Positions 31,901 through 44,886 of a stretch of 64,000 bases of DNA are shown in pieces. Both the position numbers and the translations under genes were made by a program. The notes beneath the pieces were generated by a model, which was given only the letters and a program-made list of their open reading frames with translations, was not told where the DNA came from and did not search any database. This DNA is from Torreya grandis (lineage: Eukaryota; Streptophyta; Pinopsida; Cupressales; Taxaceae), in the NCBI GenBank assembly GCA_037957365.1, contig JARHVA010008427.1:124001-188000 (forward strand). Reading direction: 5' to 3'. The stretch's first letter is position 1; the number at the start of each line of letters is the position of its first letter.

Positions 31901-33429
31901 ATGAATAAACCTACCATCCTTTATATGATAGAAATATTCAAAGCCATGACTACTGATTAAGTTGATGAAAAATATGAGAAGTATAAGAGAATAATTACAT
32001 AACTATATAATAAATTTAAACAAGTTAAATATAGTTACAATTACTTCATCATGATCAAATGAGCTATCTAGAATGTTTTTTATAATATTTAGTACATAAT
32101 TATTTAGTTATTTTCAATTTTTATAGATTTGTAAGAACAATTATCTTAGGTAAGTGTGGTAAAATATAATTTGAAAATAAATAGAATCAAGTTGTTAGAA
32201 TTTATGGGAATGGTAGATTATTTTGATGAATCTTGAATGAGTAACATAAACTCCTTAGATGTTGTAGTGCATACCAAATGTGATTAATAAATGGTTATTT
32301 ATTTTGTGAACCATCACACAAGAGGTATTTATTTGATCATAAATAAGTTTAGGAAAATGACTGTTACATTGGAAATCCTCACTGATAAATCTAGGGGTTT
32401 ATTTTATATGTTTTGATTTCTTATTTTTTAGGATGAATAAGGAAAATGGATTTCTAAAATTGTGTTCAACATTATCATCAAAAAGTACTTAACATAGTTA
32501 AATAATAAATAACAAGTTGGAAAAGGATCCAATCTAATCTCAAATAAGGATAGATTAATTATCCTACTCAAAATGTGGAATGAGATCACATAATAAGAAA
32601 CACAACACATATTGTATCATACATAAATATGGACATTCTCAAAATGAATAAAAAAATTGGAAAATGTTTACTAGTAGATGTTGCATATGTGGAAAAATGT
32701 TACTGAGGTTGCAACAATCTATTGACTAGATATTTAGTGCTATAGTAATCCAAAGTTTTTATTGATATGTTTTAGTGTCTTGGATACCCAAGTGGTGGTT
32801 TGTAGTATAGACACTAAAATTTGGTATTAGACAATTGACAATGTCATTCTTGACCTATCCTTACCTCAGATGAATTGTGTGTATACATATAGATATTGCA
32901 CACCCTTTTCTCCTATATGCTTGCCTTTTATGGGCATGACCTTACTTATTTTATAATAATCATACACAATAATTACATAGCTTGTGTCTAACCTATTCAT
33001 TATCATACTTAGATTGTATGTTAATTATCATATCATTATTCCTATCTTCTTGAACACCTATAGTAGTACTTATATGGATTCAAATTTATGAAACCATACA
33101 CCTATTATAAACTTATCTGCATGCCAATAAATAACAATTTTATAAATTTAAATTATCTTTATCAGTCAATCCATGATTTCACATGTTGGTAGTGTGATAA
33201 TTTACACAAAGAGCCATTTATTTATACATAATAGGTCTATAATTGTTTACTTATATAAAATTTATAAAATAGACATCTATACACATTTTCACATTGAGAG
33301 TAACTACCTAAACTTCAAAAACTATAAATTAGTCATAAGGAGAAGGCAATAGCCAAGTTTGAAGCACCTAATTTAAGTCAAGGATTTCATTGTCAAACAT
33401 TGAATGCTAGGTTCTAAGTTACATTCATA
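31901..33429. other. No supported feature
   Basis: AT-rich sequence with frequent stops on both strands. No repeat or motif was recognised. Confidence 0.3.
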
Positions 33430-33830
33430 ATAGTGGATCATCATTACACACATACCTTGAAAGGGAATAAATCTGCCTTATTTTATTTCCCTTATCCCAA
33501 TATAGGATACATAGGTGAAATTCAACTATTCATTGGGGAGTGGTTGAGGTTAACTCAACATTGCTCTTATCAATTTTTATAAGTTAACATAGTGTCAAAA
33601 TTGGATATAATGTTTCAATGTGAGGGAGATAATGTTTTTATATTTGATCACATAGTGAGCATATTATATGCTACAAGAAGATGGTTTTTAATTAGACATA
33701 GTGACCTTTGTCAAAATAGTCAAACATAGATTATAGTGATGAATCCAATATAAGGTAGATGCCTTCACCTTAATGTAATGATATATATCTTGATAGACTC
33801 ATTGAGGCAAAAACAAACACTTAGTTTCTA
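33430..33830 (+). pseudogene. Unidentified coding remnant with a paralogue at 53.3-53.5 kb
   Basis: Plus-strand translation reads HHYTHTLKGNKSALFYFPYP, then GYIGEIQLFIGEWLRL and, after a stop, IVSKLDIMFQCEGDNVFIFD. The minus-strand piece at 53,257-53,502 has THTLNKENYIQFDFPIQSTG and FIGEWLGL in the same spacing, and the two DNA segments also align. Two diverged copies with a shared protein pattern suggest an element-encoded protein. No domain was recognised. Downstream, 33,958-34,063 is related to the inverted-repeat arms at 63.6-63.8 kb, which may mark the 3' end of the same element family. Confidence 0.45.
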
Positions 33831-33957
33831 ATTAGAGCTACTCTTGGTCCATTTCCAATGATTTCTATCACTACATATAGTCTTAATCATGCATATACCC
33901 AAAATAAGTTAAGTATCTCAATATTCCTCATGCTTTATATATACAACTAATAATTTT

Positions 33958-34063
33958 CACTTTATTATTTACTGATGCTTTTTATTTTAGTGGCTTGTCA
34001 ACACATCAATATCCCTAAGTGCATGCCTCAAAGGGTGTACCATCAATGGGGTGAGAAGGGCTT
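33958..34063 (+). repeat. Single copy of the arm of the 63.6-kb inverted repeat
   Basis: Aligns with the right arm at 63,711-63,817. Shared are TTATT-x-TTACT, CTAAGTGCATGCC, AAAG and a purine-rich GGGGTGxGxAG run. The purine-rich tract could be a polypurine tract of a retroelement. Confidence 0.55.
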
Positions 34064-37000
34064 ATGGTGATTTACAATAAATTTTGTTATTTTATCTTAA
34101 TTATGCCATTAATACTATCAATCTGACCTTTTAAAAGTATTTATCCATTTATCCCTTTTATCCACTTCCTATCTAGATTTTATAAATTCCATATATCCTA
34201 TGATATTGGTCTAGTTGATACCATCTATTTTGTTTCCATGGCCCTAGTTGATACACTTATTTCACTTGCCATTTAGTTATTTTGTTATGAACTACTTGGA
34301 CATGGTTGTTTAATTTACTATTGTGATATAGTTATGTGATCTATGATTTGATTCATTATGATGTTGTTTGGATAAATATCTATTATGCACTTTCATTTTA
34401 ACATTGAATATTTCATGCTTAATGAGTTTTTAATTTATTATTCAATTTAGTTGTCTTATTATTTTATGTTGTTATTGCATTTATTGCTCTTGTATAGTAT
34501 AAATGTTGTTGATGGCCTATTGTGACCACAGGTACATGATATGATCTAGGTTGGAGTGGATTAAAAAAGTCAAGTGAGTTAGATAAAGTGAATGGAAATA
34601 AACAATAAACTTAAAATAAAAAATTTAAGCTTTGATAGTCTTAAGATTTATTTTTGAGTAGTTATTTATGTTTGTCTTGATTGTGTTGCCTTGGTGTTTG
34701 ACTTTTTTTGAATTCAAGTGCATATCTAGAATTAAGTCCTTAGTTAGTTTAGATTATTTTCTTGAGAATTATTTCCATTTAGTTTCAAACTCATTCTTGG
34801 TTCAAGTTGTGATACTTGTTGGCATTGATTTTAATCATGTAGTCCTGTTCAACTACTTTATTTGTACTTGACTTAGTCTTGTTGCATATTTTGCTTAAGT
34901 TTGGAATAGGGCCATTAATCTTTGAATGTTTTTATGAAAGAATAGTTTAAAGGAATATTGTTATCATTCATTTTTTTAATTGACCAAGTCCTATCTTGGA
35001 TAGGCAAGAGAAGGGTCTATGAGTCTCATGGACTTGGCATTAGTCAATGTTGTTTTAATTGTCCAAAAACATTGGGATGTGACATTAGCTTGACTTTCTA
35101 TGAAATAAAGTTGAGAGACTTAAAAACCCTAACAGGTGTATTTCTTGGTCATTTTGCATTGTGTCATTTTGAAGAGCCTAACGCATAAGGTAAATTTTCT
35201 AAAAAATTTGGAGAATGAAAGCTAAGGGAAATAATGTGGTAGTTAGTTATATGAACATTGTGAGCTTATCGTGGAGTTCAAACTACAGAAACCTATTGGT
35301 CTTGTTGACCATAAAGATGAATTTATGGATTTTTATATTGTTGTTTTGTTATTTTATGTCAATCCATTTTGCTTGTATAGAGGATGGAAATTTTTGGAAG
35401 GCAAGGAAGTAAGTAAACTCACCATTCATTTGCATTTTTATTGACTGAAGCACAAGTAAGTTTTGTATTTAATTTTATTATGGGTTTATGGAATTGTGTT
35501 GGTTTTCATTATTTTCATAAAAAAATGTGTAGGTATTGTTTTATTACTTAAATGGGAAATGGTTAAACTAGATATATGCATTTTGTTTAAAATCCCTAAG
35601 TCTTTTCATAGGGGTTCCCATCAATTATATTTTTCACCTGATAATTTTTTTTAGGCTACAACCATGCAAGTTATTATAGTTTTTTTTTTTTAAATTTATA
35701 AACTATGATGGGATTTTTAAGTGTTAGGTTGCCTTTTCATAACAAAAAAACATAGGAATTTTTGAAGGCTACAACCTTGAAAGAAAACATTGAAATACTA
35801 TGAGTTTTATGTGTGGGTTGAATACCAATCATAGTTTTCATAAAATATTATTTTATTATGTTCAAGTAGAAACCATAAATCCATGACATTAAATTATGTT
35901 GTTTTAGGCCTAATTTGTTCTCTTAATTTCATTATAATTATGATTGTTTGACTTTAGGTAAAGGTTTGATCATGTGACCTTTAGGTCATTATTTATTTTA
36001 TGTGATTGAATTTTTATTGTAATTATTTTTCCATTGAGAGTTTATCATTGTCAGGATTGATTATGATTATCATGATTTTAATAATATTTTTGTTATTATG
36101 GTCAAGTGGACATGAATTATTGACTCAATTATTTTTGAGTTGGAAATGCTTTTGGAACCTTTATGTTTCTTTTGAAACTACTATAATTACTTTTTCATTT
36201 GCTATATTTCAAATTTGGATTTATGGGTGTCATTTAGTTTTTTTTCAATTATTTATTTATTTTTCTAGTTATGAGTAATTAACTAATTCCATGTGTATTC
36301 TTAGATTCTAATAATAATGAAGTTGTATTTATTATAAATTTTGTGATAGTAGGTTTTTGGTTTATGTGAAAAATATCATGGATTATTCTTATAAGAAACA
36401 AACCTTAAAAGATCATAGGTGAGCTGAAATATTTAAAATAATTGCAAGTACATAGTTGTTAGAGGCCAATAATATGGATAAAATTATTTAGATTCTTCCA
36501 TATTCTTGTTGGTTTATGTGAAGTCAAGAACATTTGATGTTTAAATTTATATACTTTACTCAACTTCCCTAATTCACATCTAACTAATAGATGTGGTGAT
36601 CTAGGGATACTTATGGTTGGGATCATAAGGTAAGGAGGGTGGGTTTTAATACCTTTATTCTACTTCATCTGCTTGTGATTTTAATTTCTAAAGAGATCCT
36701 TGCTTCATCTTTATCTCTCCTTGATTGGCATATGTATGAGGTGGCAGAAAGTTTTCTATAGTTGATATATAATCTTCTGTGGCTTATTTCATTTGTTGTA
36801 CAAATGAAAACTAACTTATGTAATATTCATTTAGTGTTATTATATTGAAGTTATACATTCATTCATTATTGATGCAATTACTTAGAGAGGTTGTAGGTAT
36901 ATCCTCATTGAGGCATTAAATATTATGGATTTATAAGGTTATGTTTCCTTATTTGATATAGTTTGATAATGATCATTCAGTTATCTTAATTATATATCAT

Positions 37001-38319
37001 TAGTATGGTGATATTTGAAAGGTTCATATGATTATTTAATACTATTGGTTGTCTTATCTCATACATAATACATTTAGCTAGTTAAACATTGATTATGATT
37101 ACTTGGTTTATTTTGGATTAAGTTTGTGAGATTCATTTATATGACAACATGTGAGTATTGTGTTTGTTAAATTATACCAATAAGTTGGAAAGTTATGCTA
37201 GTATGTATAAAGCATATTAATATACTACATGTACAAGATGAGTTACTTCTTATTCATATTTGATTACAATATGTTTCCATTAGACTACAAAAAGACTTTA
37301 GACATACCTCAATCTATAAGGAATCTCCATTTGTGAAGATATATCATTTGATGAGATTATTTTAAGACATTTAAAAATTTATTATAGATAAATACCTTCG
37401 TAAGGATTGTTATGAACAAAATCATTCTAAAATATGATGTTGAGATGTAATTGTGAGGTCAGTTTTAGTTTGTGATTTTAAGCAAAACATTATGAGCTTA
37501 TGAGAACACCTTTTCTAAATTGATTATATCCTTTTAAACGTAATTAAAAATATCACTATTAAAGTGATAGGATTATTATGATAACCTTATTTAACTATTG
37601 GAAATGTTGTTTTGAATAATTAAAAGTTTAGGTCACAAACTGTTCATGGGTTAATCTCATGTATAATATAAGTTAAGAAAAGTAACTTTAAAACAAGATT
37701 ATTAATAATATGATTAAATCAAAGATATAAATTCCAATGGTCATTACAAATGAAGCTTCATGTGATTGTAGAACATCTCTCTCTTATTTGGAAGTGACCT
37801 ATGGAATGATAATGAATTTATTATTTCATTGTGATAGTAAGAATTATCTTCCTTAGTGCATTGTTAAAGAATAATAAATTGAGTTATAAACATAAATTTT
37901 GAATTATAAAATCTATCTTGAGTGATATGAAAGAGAAATAAGTTTTATTTAAAGGTTGAGATAAATGTTTATAAAGCCTTAAGGCATTGGAATTAGAGGA
38001 ACACTTTGTCTAAAGGCAATGATCAAATTTTAAATATGATTCACTTAAGTTATTAAGATTAAGAAGAAAACTTAGTAAAAGATATGGATTTATTCAAAAC
38101 TCATATGGGAATGAAACAATGGTGTTTGAAGTCATGCTTTGCATAACCTAAAAAAAGGTTTGACTAAACTTAAATAATATTATTAATGAGACATGAATTA
38201 AATTGTAAATACTAACCAAATATATTAATTTGCTAATAATCACTCCTAATGTAATGAGGCTAACCATGCCAAGTAAAATTGATAAGTTGATCTAGAATGG
38301 AACTTAAGAATGGTTGTGG
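34064..38319. other. Unassigned AT-rich stretch
   Basis: Several short plus-strand open pieces (34,668-36,278) are T-rich and hydrophobic, with no motif, and look like chance frames. No LTR pair or gene was recognised. The right edge is the insertion site of element A. Confidence 0.3.
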
Positions 38320-38324
38320 AAACA

Positions 38325-39841
38325 TGATGCAGTAGCATTATGCAGATGAAAAGTTTGATATTTTACATGTGTATTAGTATGTTTATTAAGGTATAAAATA
38401 ATAATTTAGGTCTCAATCATTCATTTGGAGTGATTATGAGATGATGTCTTAGCCTAGATAACTCAATTGGGCCAATTTTAAATTTGAATTTTCAAATTAT
38501 TTAAGTTGTAAAAGCATAGGTAAAGGTCAAACTTATAGAGAGTGTGGTAATTATAGTGGTTATACAAGTTTATCAACGTATTATAGTATCAATAAATAGC
38601 ATATATGGTCATATTTATCATTTATTAAATATATGTGCTTGAAAAAGACTGTTAGTTGTATGTATTCTCAAAAAAGGTAAGTCAATGGAGTAAATTTTGG
38701 AGCATGGTTACACATAATCAACTTGGAGAAATAAAAAACTAGAGGATAAAAAATGTACCTAACTTATATTATATCTCCAAAGAATAATAAATCCTAAAAC
38801 ACTTCAAAAATGTTCTTTCTCAGGTTATACAGTGTGTATATGTTTATGTATGACAATTTGTGTGTAAGAGGATTATATTTTGGAATATTTTATAATATAA
38901 GGAATTATTTTTTAGTGTAATAAGTGTGTATTCATTTTTAAAGATACCATATTAATTTTTTTATAACTCATTCAATCAAATATAGTGAATTCAAGGTTAT
39001 AAAGTCATCTTTTCTATCACACAGACTATATTTTGCTTAAAAACCTTAATCTCGATCTTTTGTTTGTTGGGGAAAATTTTGAATGATATCAATTTGGTTC
39101 TTTTATAAGTTTTATATAGTATATAAGATGATATTAAAATAATTATTTTGTGTAAAATGTCTTTATATTCTATGAACTATCATTAAAAATCTCTTGGGTT
39201 TAGTACACTTAGAAAAACCCTAGTTACAGGGTTTAGATTACATAAAGAGCCATAAATCCATTTTTAACACTTTAAAATTTCTCAAAATTTTTAAAAATAT
39301 TTAAAATAAGTTTACCAAATATATTCAATTTTTTTTAAGTCATTTTGAGGTGTAAAAATGTTGTACCGATCGACTAGGTGTAGTCAAAATTTAGAATTCT
39401 ATGTTTTCTTGACATCAAATTAAGGAATTTATCTAATTTATTCAAATTTGAGTCTTGTAAAGTCCAGTGAGAATTTATAAATGTTTTAAATTATTATTAA
39501 AACCTTTTATAAGTTAAATTTTGATTTTTAAATCTATAGTTTAGGATTTGACCTTTTTGCGCATCAATTAGGTCTCTTACCAAAATAGGGTATTGGACTG
39601 TTTGATAAACTATATTTCAAAACTGATAACTAGATTGGTTTTGTAGTTATAATAGGTCATTATTTGTTTTTTATTAATTTTTTTTAGACCCTAAAATCTT
39701 TAATTTTTTTAGTTTCATGCTCTTTAATTGAATAATAAATTAGAATACATGACTGTCATATAGGTTAGTTTGAGTCAATATTAAGGTTATTAAGTTAATT
39801 ATTTGATTGAGGGTTTCATAATAGAATACATGTGTGTATCA
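38325..39841 (+). repeat. 5' LTR of element A
   Basis: Colinear with 44,887-46,414. Shared stretches include the CAATCATTCATTTGGAGTG region near the start and AACCCTAGTTACAGGGTTTA (39,218 and 45,785). Confidence 0.92.
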
Positions 39842-39845
39842 TATT

Positions 39846-39857
39846 TGGTATCAGATA
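39846..39857 (+). other. Primer binding site of element A
   Basis: TGGTATCAGATA, ten of twelve bases matching the initiator-Met PBS, four bases after the LTR end. Confidence 0.75.
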
Positions 39858-39899
39858 AAAATATTTTACACAATAAAAATGTCTAGAGTTAGATAAATA

Positions 39900-40960
39900 A
39901 GGAAAAAATGGCATCAAGGGCTAGAGTAAGAGGAGGAATAAGGACACAAGTAACCAATGCAGTATTTCTTGAAGAGATCAAAAGTCTCAACACCAAAATG
40001 GAGGGAAAAAAAATAGAAAAAAGGAAAGGAGTGGATTTTGGAGATTTTAGTGATATATAAGATGAATGATATGAATAATAACCATTGGTAGTAGATCTAG
40101 AAGGACATGAAGAGAGGCTTGTGAAGGCAATAGTGGGAGTAACCTCCAAACCAAAGGTAGATGTACCTATGTATGATGAAAACTTGAATGCTGAAGATTT
40201 AATTGATTGAATTAGTGACTTAGATAAATATTTTGAATATGAAAATTCTTAAAAATAAAGGAAAGTGAAATTTGTAGTGAAAATTTTGAAAGGCCATGCC
40301 TCCCTATGGCGGGATGATGTGCAAATAGAGAGGAGAAGGAGAGTGAAAAATAACCAGTTGGGAAAAAATGGTGTCAAAATTGAAGGGTAAATTCATGCCT
40401 AAGTATTATAAAATCAACATCTTAAAACAACTTAAGAATCCTAAATAAAAATACATGATGGTAAAAGAGTACATAAAGTAGTTTTATAGGCTAATCATAA
40501 GGATTGGTCACATAGAGGAAGACTTGGAGAAGGTAACAAGATATTTAAATGGTGTGAAATTTGTCATACAATATGAGATCACTCTTATTATGCCTAAAAT
40601 ATTTGAGGCATACTAGTATGCATTTAAAGTTGAATAAAATCTTACAACAAGGCAACCTACACATGCTAGAGGAAGAAAAAGACTCTATAGGGGTAAAGGA
40701 TGGCAAGGAGAAAGGATTCAACCTCAAGTTCATCAAGGAGAAACCAGTAGCTTCCATAGAGAAACATCAACTTCAAGATTCATATCTCCTTTTATAGGAA
40801 GAAGGATTTTATATAGAGGTAGAAGTGGATAATTTAGTGGTAGGTGTTTCAAGTGTGTCAAATATGGACATAGATCATACGAGTGTCTAGAACATCCATC
40901 TACCAATCAAGGAATATCTTATATCACTCAAGCAAAAGAGGAACAAAGTGTAAGTACTCT
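39900..40960 (+). pseudogene. gag: gag of element A
   Basis: Reads across shifts as RARVRGGIRTQV near the start, then KPKVDVPMYDENLNAEDLID, DLDKYFEYEN and VKILKGHASLWRDD. This is the chromovirus-like gag core (family pattern DIPxFDGxLxxEEFLDWL...YASLWW). A full CCHC zinc knuckle, CFKCVKYGHRSYEC, lies at 40,845-40,886 with all four ligands. Several stops and frameshifts disrupt the rest. Gag would assemble the particle and bind RNA. Confidence 0.75.
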
Positions 40961-41039
40961 TATCCAATAATATGCTCACAAATAAGGAGAATCACTATTG
41001 ATGAAGATTATTTTGCTAAAACTTGTCAAAGAGCTTAAG

Positions 41040-41180
41040 GAATTACCTCAAAGGAAAATACTCTTCAAAACTACATACAAATCCAAGGGTAAATGTAGTC
41101 AAGTGATCATTGATAGTGTAATCATTGATTACTTGGTGTCTATATAAATGGTAATCAAGTTACAATTGAATAAGGTAAGC
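41040..41180 (+). pseudogene. Protease remnant of element A
   Basis: TYKSKGKCSQVIIDSVIIDY followed by MVIKLQLNKV corresponds to the gypsy protease active-site region (usually VIIDSGSxxNxVS...MVxKLxL). The Gly of DSG is Val here, which should abolish activity. Only the active-site part is recognisable. Confidence 0.6.
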
Positions 41181-41499
41181 AATCTTACTCTCTAAAAAAT
41201 TTATTGGCTTTAAAAAGGTCATCAAATTCTAGCTAATGAATAGTGTAATGTATAATTTCAAATTGGGAGTTATAAAGATACTATCACATGTGATATATGC
41301 CAATGGATGTTTTCCATATCCTCTTTAGAAGACCCTATAAATATGATAAACAATATATCCATGATGATAAGATTAAAACTTATATATTTATGAAGGATAG
41401 TAAAAAGCATGTTCTTATACTTATCATAGAAAATGATGTAGCTATAAAGTAAGACACAAAAATATCATTGGTCATTGGGAAAGAATTTTTACATAAAGT

Positions 41500-42480
41500 A
41501 AAGAAAGAATAGGTGATATATGCTCTCATTGGTAATCCTATAATGTTTTTAACTTCTACTAAGCTTGATGAATTACCTTTATATATTCAATATTTGTTAT
41601 GTGAATTCATAAATATTATGGTAGATGATCTACTAAATGAATTACCTCCTAGAAGAATTAAAAATCATCATATAGATCTAATTATTGGTGCTAATTTTCC
41701 TAAAGAATATGAATAAAAAATGACTCCTAAGTAAATTCATGAGACTAAGAATCATGTGCAAGAATTATTGGACAAAGTATTGGTGAGAGAAAGCTTAAGT
41801 CCATGTGTAGTTCCTACAATTTTAGATGTAAAGAAATATGGTTGTTGGATAATGTTCATGGATTCAAGAGCCATTAATAAGATAAAAATAAGGTATAGAT
41901 TTACTTTACCTAAAATTGATTATTTATTGGATTATCTTAGTGGTGCTATATGCTTTTCTAAGATAGATCTTAAAAGTGGATATCATCATATAAGAATTAG
42001 ATAAGGGGATGCATGGAAAATAACTTTCAAAATCAAATATGGTTTGTATGAATGGTTGTTAATGTCTTTTGGCTTAAGAAATGCTCTTAGTACCTTCATG
42101 AGTTTGATGAATGAAGTTATTAAACCATTCATAGGTAAATTTTTTTATTTTTTACCTTAATTATATTATGGTTTTTAGTATATCTAAATAAGATAATCTT
42201 AAGCATTTGAGGATGGTTTTAATGAAGTTACATGAAGAAAGGTTGTTGATAAACCTTAAGAAATGTACTTTCTTGAAAATTGAACTAATTTATTTGGGTT
42301 TTGTGATCTCAAAAGAAGGAATAAAAATGGATAAGGATAAGGTAAAGGAAATAGAAGAATGACCTACACCCAAGAGTCTATTTTAGGTAAGAAGTTTTCA
42401 TGGTTTTTCTAGTTTCTATAGAAAATTCATAAGGAATCTTAGTACTATTTTTGCACCTATGGTAGAAAATATTAAGGGTA
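41500..42480 (+). pseudogene. pol: Reverse transcriptase of element A
   Basis: The pre-RT segment (41,513-41,716) has LLNELPPRRIKNHHIDLI, the usual ELPPxRxxxHxIDL tether. RT proper follows at 41,756-42,004 with VQELLDKVLVRESLSPCVVP, then DSRAINKIKIRYRFTLPKID and CFSKIDLKSGYHHIRIR. After a stop come [20 protein letters not shown] and [12 protein letters not shown]. The catalytic YVDD region near 42,150 is degraded. The connection domain continues to about 42,480 with further stops. The domain is clearly recognisable but dead. Confidence 0.85.
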
Positions 42481-42529
42481 AAAAAAAACCATTAAATTAG
42501 AATGATGAAGCTAATAAAAATTTTCATAT

Positions 42530-42960
42530 TTTGAAGAAAACATTTATAGACCAACCCATATTGGCCTTACTTGATTTCAATAAATTATTTCAAGTTGAAT
42601 GTGATGTAAGTGAGACAACTATTGGAGCAGTTCTAAGCCAATAAGGTAAACCAGTTGCTTATTTCAATGAAAAGATAAATGAAGAAAAATAAAGTATTTA
42701 ACCTATGATAAAAAAATTCTATGCCATTATGAAATCATTGAAGAAATGGAGGCATTATCTAATGCCTAAGGAGTTTGTTTTATTCACTAATAATCATGCT
42801 TTGCACTTCATAATTAATTAACATAAGTTAAATCAAAGACATGTAAAGTGGGTAGAATTTTTAAAAACTTCTTATTTTAAAATTAAACATGAAATTGCAC
42901 AAATAAATAATATTTTTGATGCCTTGGTTAAAATAAGTATGATTTTATAGGAAATTCAAG
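42530..42960 (+). pseudogene. RNase H of element A
   Basis: Reads TFIDQPILALLDFNKLFQVE then CDVSETTIGAVLSQ, where the catalytic Asp of the CDAS motif is present. GKPVAYFNEKINEEK, KFYAIMKSLKKWRHYLMPKE and FVLFTNNHALHFI follow (the TDHxxL Asp is Asn here). It ends with RHVKWVEFLKTSYFKIKHEI, the tether to integrase. Stops interrupt it. Confidence 0.8.
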
Positions 42961-43099
42961 TGAATGTTATGGGATTTAATGATCTTAAGAACTTATACCA
43001 AAAGGATTCAGATTTCAAAGAAGCCTATGAGGTATGTAAACATACCACTAGTAAATTCATTGAGTATATTATATGATTAAATAAGTTCTATTATTCAAA

Positions 43100-43860
43100 T
43101 GCAAATAATTGTGTATTAAAAAAGGATCTATGAGAGAGAATCTTATCAAATAAAAGCATAGTGGAAGTCTTGCAGGTCATTTTGGATAAGACAAGACACT
43201 AGCTCAAGTAAGTGCCTTATATTATTGGACAAATATGAAAAATGATGTGAAAAATTATGTTGAAAGTTTTAGTATTTGTCAATATGCTAAGGGAAAATTT
43301 TGAAACACAAGCCTATATCAATCCCTATCGATTCATGATAAACCCTAGGGATCAATAAGTATGGATTTTGTTCTTCGCCTACCTAGGACTCAAAGAGGTA
43401 ATGATTCCATTTTTTTGGTAGTAGATAGATTCTATAAAATGTCTCATTTCATACCTTGTTATAAGGTGAAGGATGCAACTCATATATCTAACATGTTCTT
43501 TAAAGAGATAGTAAGGTTGCATGGATTACCTAGTAGTATTGTTTTAGATATAAACATTAAATTTGTGGGTCATTTTTAGAGAAGTCTTTGGAAAAAAATT
43601 GACACCAAGTTGACATTCATTTCTTCCTATCACCCTCGAACTGAAGTGTAAATAAAAGTGGTTAATATAAGACTTGGAAATATCCTAATAACTTTGGAAA
43701 GTGAACACCCCAAGCAATGCGATCAAGTAATTGCACATGCATACTTTGCTTATAATGAGTCACCAAATAGAAGTATAGCTAAAAGTCATTTTCAAAAATT
43801 TTATGGTATTCATCTTAGCAGAATTTATGATCTCAAAAATTTAGGCCAACAATAAAGGAG
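43100..43860 (+). pseudogene. Integrase of element A
   Basis: The core is open at 43,361-43,579: [20 protein letters not shown], then [14 protein letters not shown] with the first catalytic Asp, and [13 protein letters not shown] with the second (family: VSDRDxxFxSxF). The piece at 43,658-43,855 carries the third region, where the ERxN motif is eroded, and HAYFAYNESPNRSIAKSHFQ. The N-terminal zinc-binding part is only partly readable. A tandem duplication of the tail follows. Confidence 0.82.
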
Positions 43861-44700
43861 TGTATAAGGGGAGTAATTCATAGAAACCATGCAAGAGCTG
43901 CAAAAATAGGTGAAACAAAGAATTAAAATAAGTATAGGTAAGTAAAATAAAATATCAGATTTGAAAAGGAAACAGATGCAATTTGAATTTAGAGATCTTG
44001 TCTTAGCTCATTTGAGAAAATAAATATTTCTAAGGGAGGAGTACATAAATTTAAAACTAAAAAGTATAAGGTTATATAAGGTCCTTAGGGTGTTTTCTTC
44101 CAATGCATATGAGATATAACTTCCAAAAGATATTGGTAATTATCCTATATTTAATGTTTATGATCTTTATCCATACAAGGAAGGAGAAAATGATGGAAAA
44201 ATAGATTTTGATGTGACTGATCAAACCATTATGAAATCAAACACTTATCCTAGGCATATTTATGAACTCAAAAATATAGGCCAACAAAAAAGGAGTGTAG
44301 AAGGGTAGGAATTTGCAGAAACCATGCAAGAGCTGCAAGAATAGGTGAAATAAAGAATTGAAATTAAGTACATCTAAGTACAAAAAAAGAGAAGATTTGA
44401 AAATTAAAGAGGTGAAATTTTAATTTGGAGGTCTTTTCTTATCTCATTTGAGAAAAGAAAGGTTTTCAGGGGGGTACAACATACTAAAACTAAAAAATTT
44501 AAGGCTATGCAAGGTCCTTAAGATGTTTTATTCTAATGTATATTAGATATAAATTAAAAAATATATTGTTATTTATACTATATTTATTATTTATAATATT
44601 TAACCATATAGGGAATGATAAAATGATGGAAAAATAGTTATTGATGTGACTAATCAAACCATTCCTTAGGAACAACAACTACCAAAGAAGCCACTAGATC
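43816..44700. repeat. 435-bp tandem duplication after integrase of element A
   Basis: GGCCAAC at 43,844 recurs at 44,279. The two units share ACCATGCAAGAGCTGCAA, AGGTCCTTA, ATGATGGAAAAATAG and GATGTGACT in order. The duplicated part covers the integrase C-terminal tail and spacer. Confidence 0.85.
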
Positions 44701-44886
44701 AACTAGAGAGCATTATAGAAAAGGAGTCAAAAGGATAAGAGACAAAGAATATTTTTTAATACCTCATAAATTTTAAATATCATCCTATTGAAGACTCAAA
44801 TTGGATGACTATTGCTCAAATCAAAAAGTATGGTACTGATATTTAATAGCTCATAAATGATTGACTTCTTTTCCACCTTGGTGGAT

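Noticed and set aside
34668..36278. Series of plus-strand hydrophobic frames (60-90 codons)
   Set aside because: T-rich DNA gives Phe/Leu/Ile-rich chance frames; no signal, domain or repeat support for a membrane protein.
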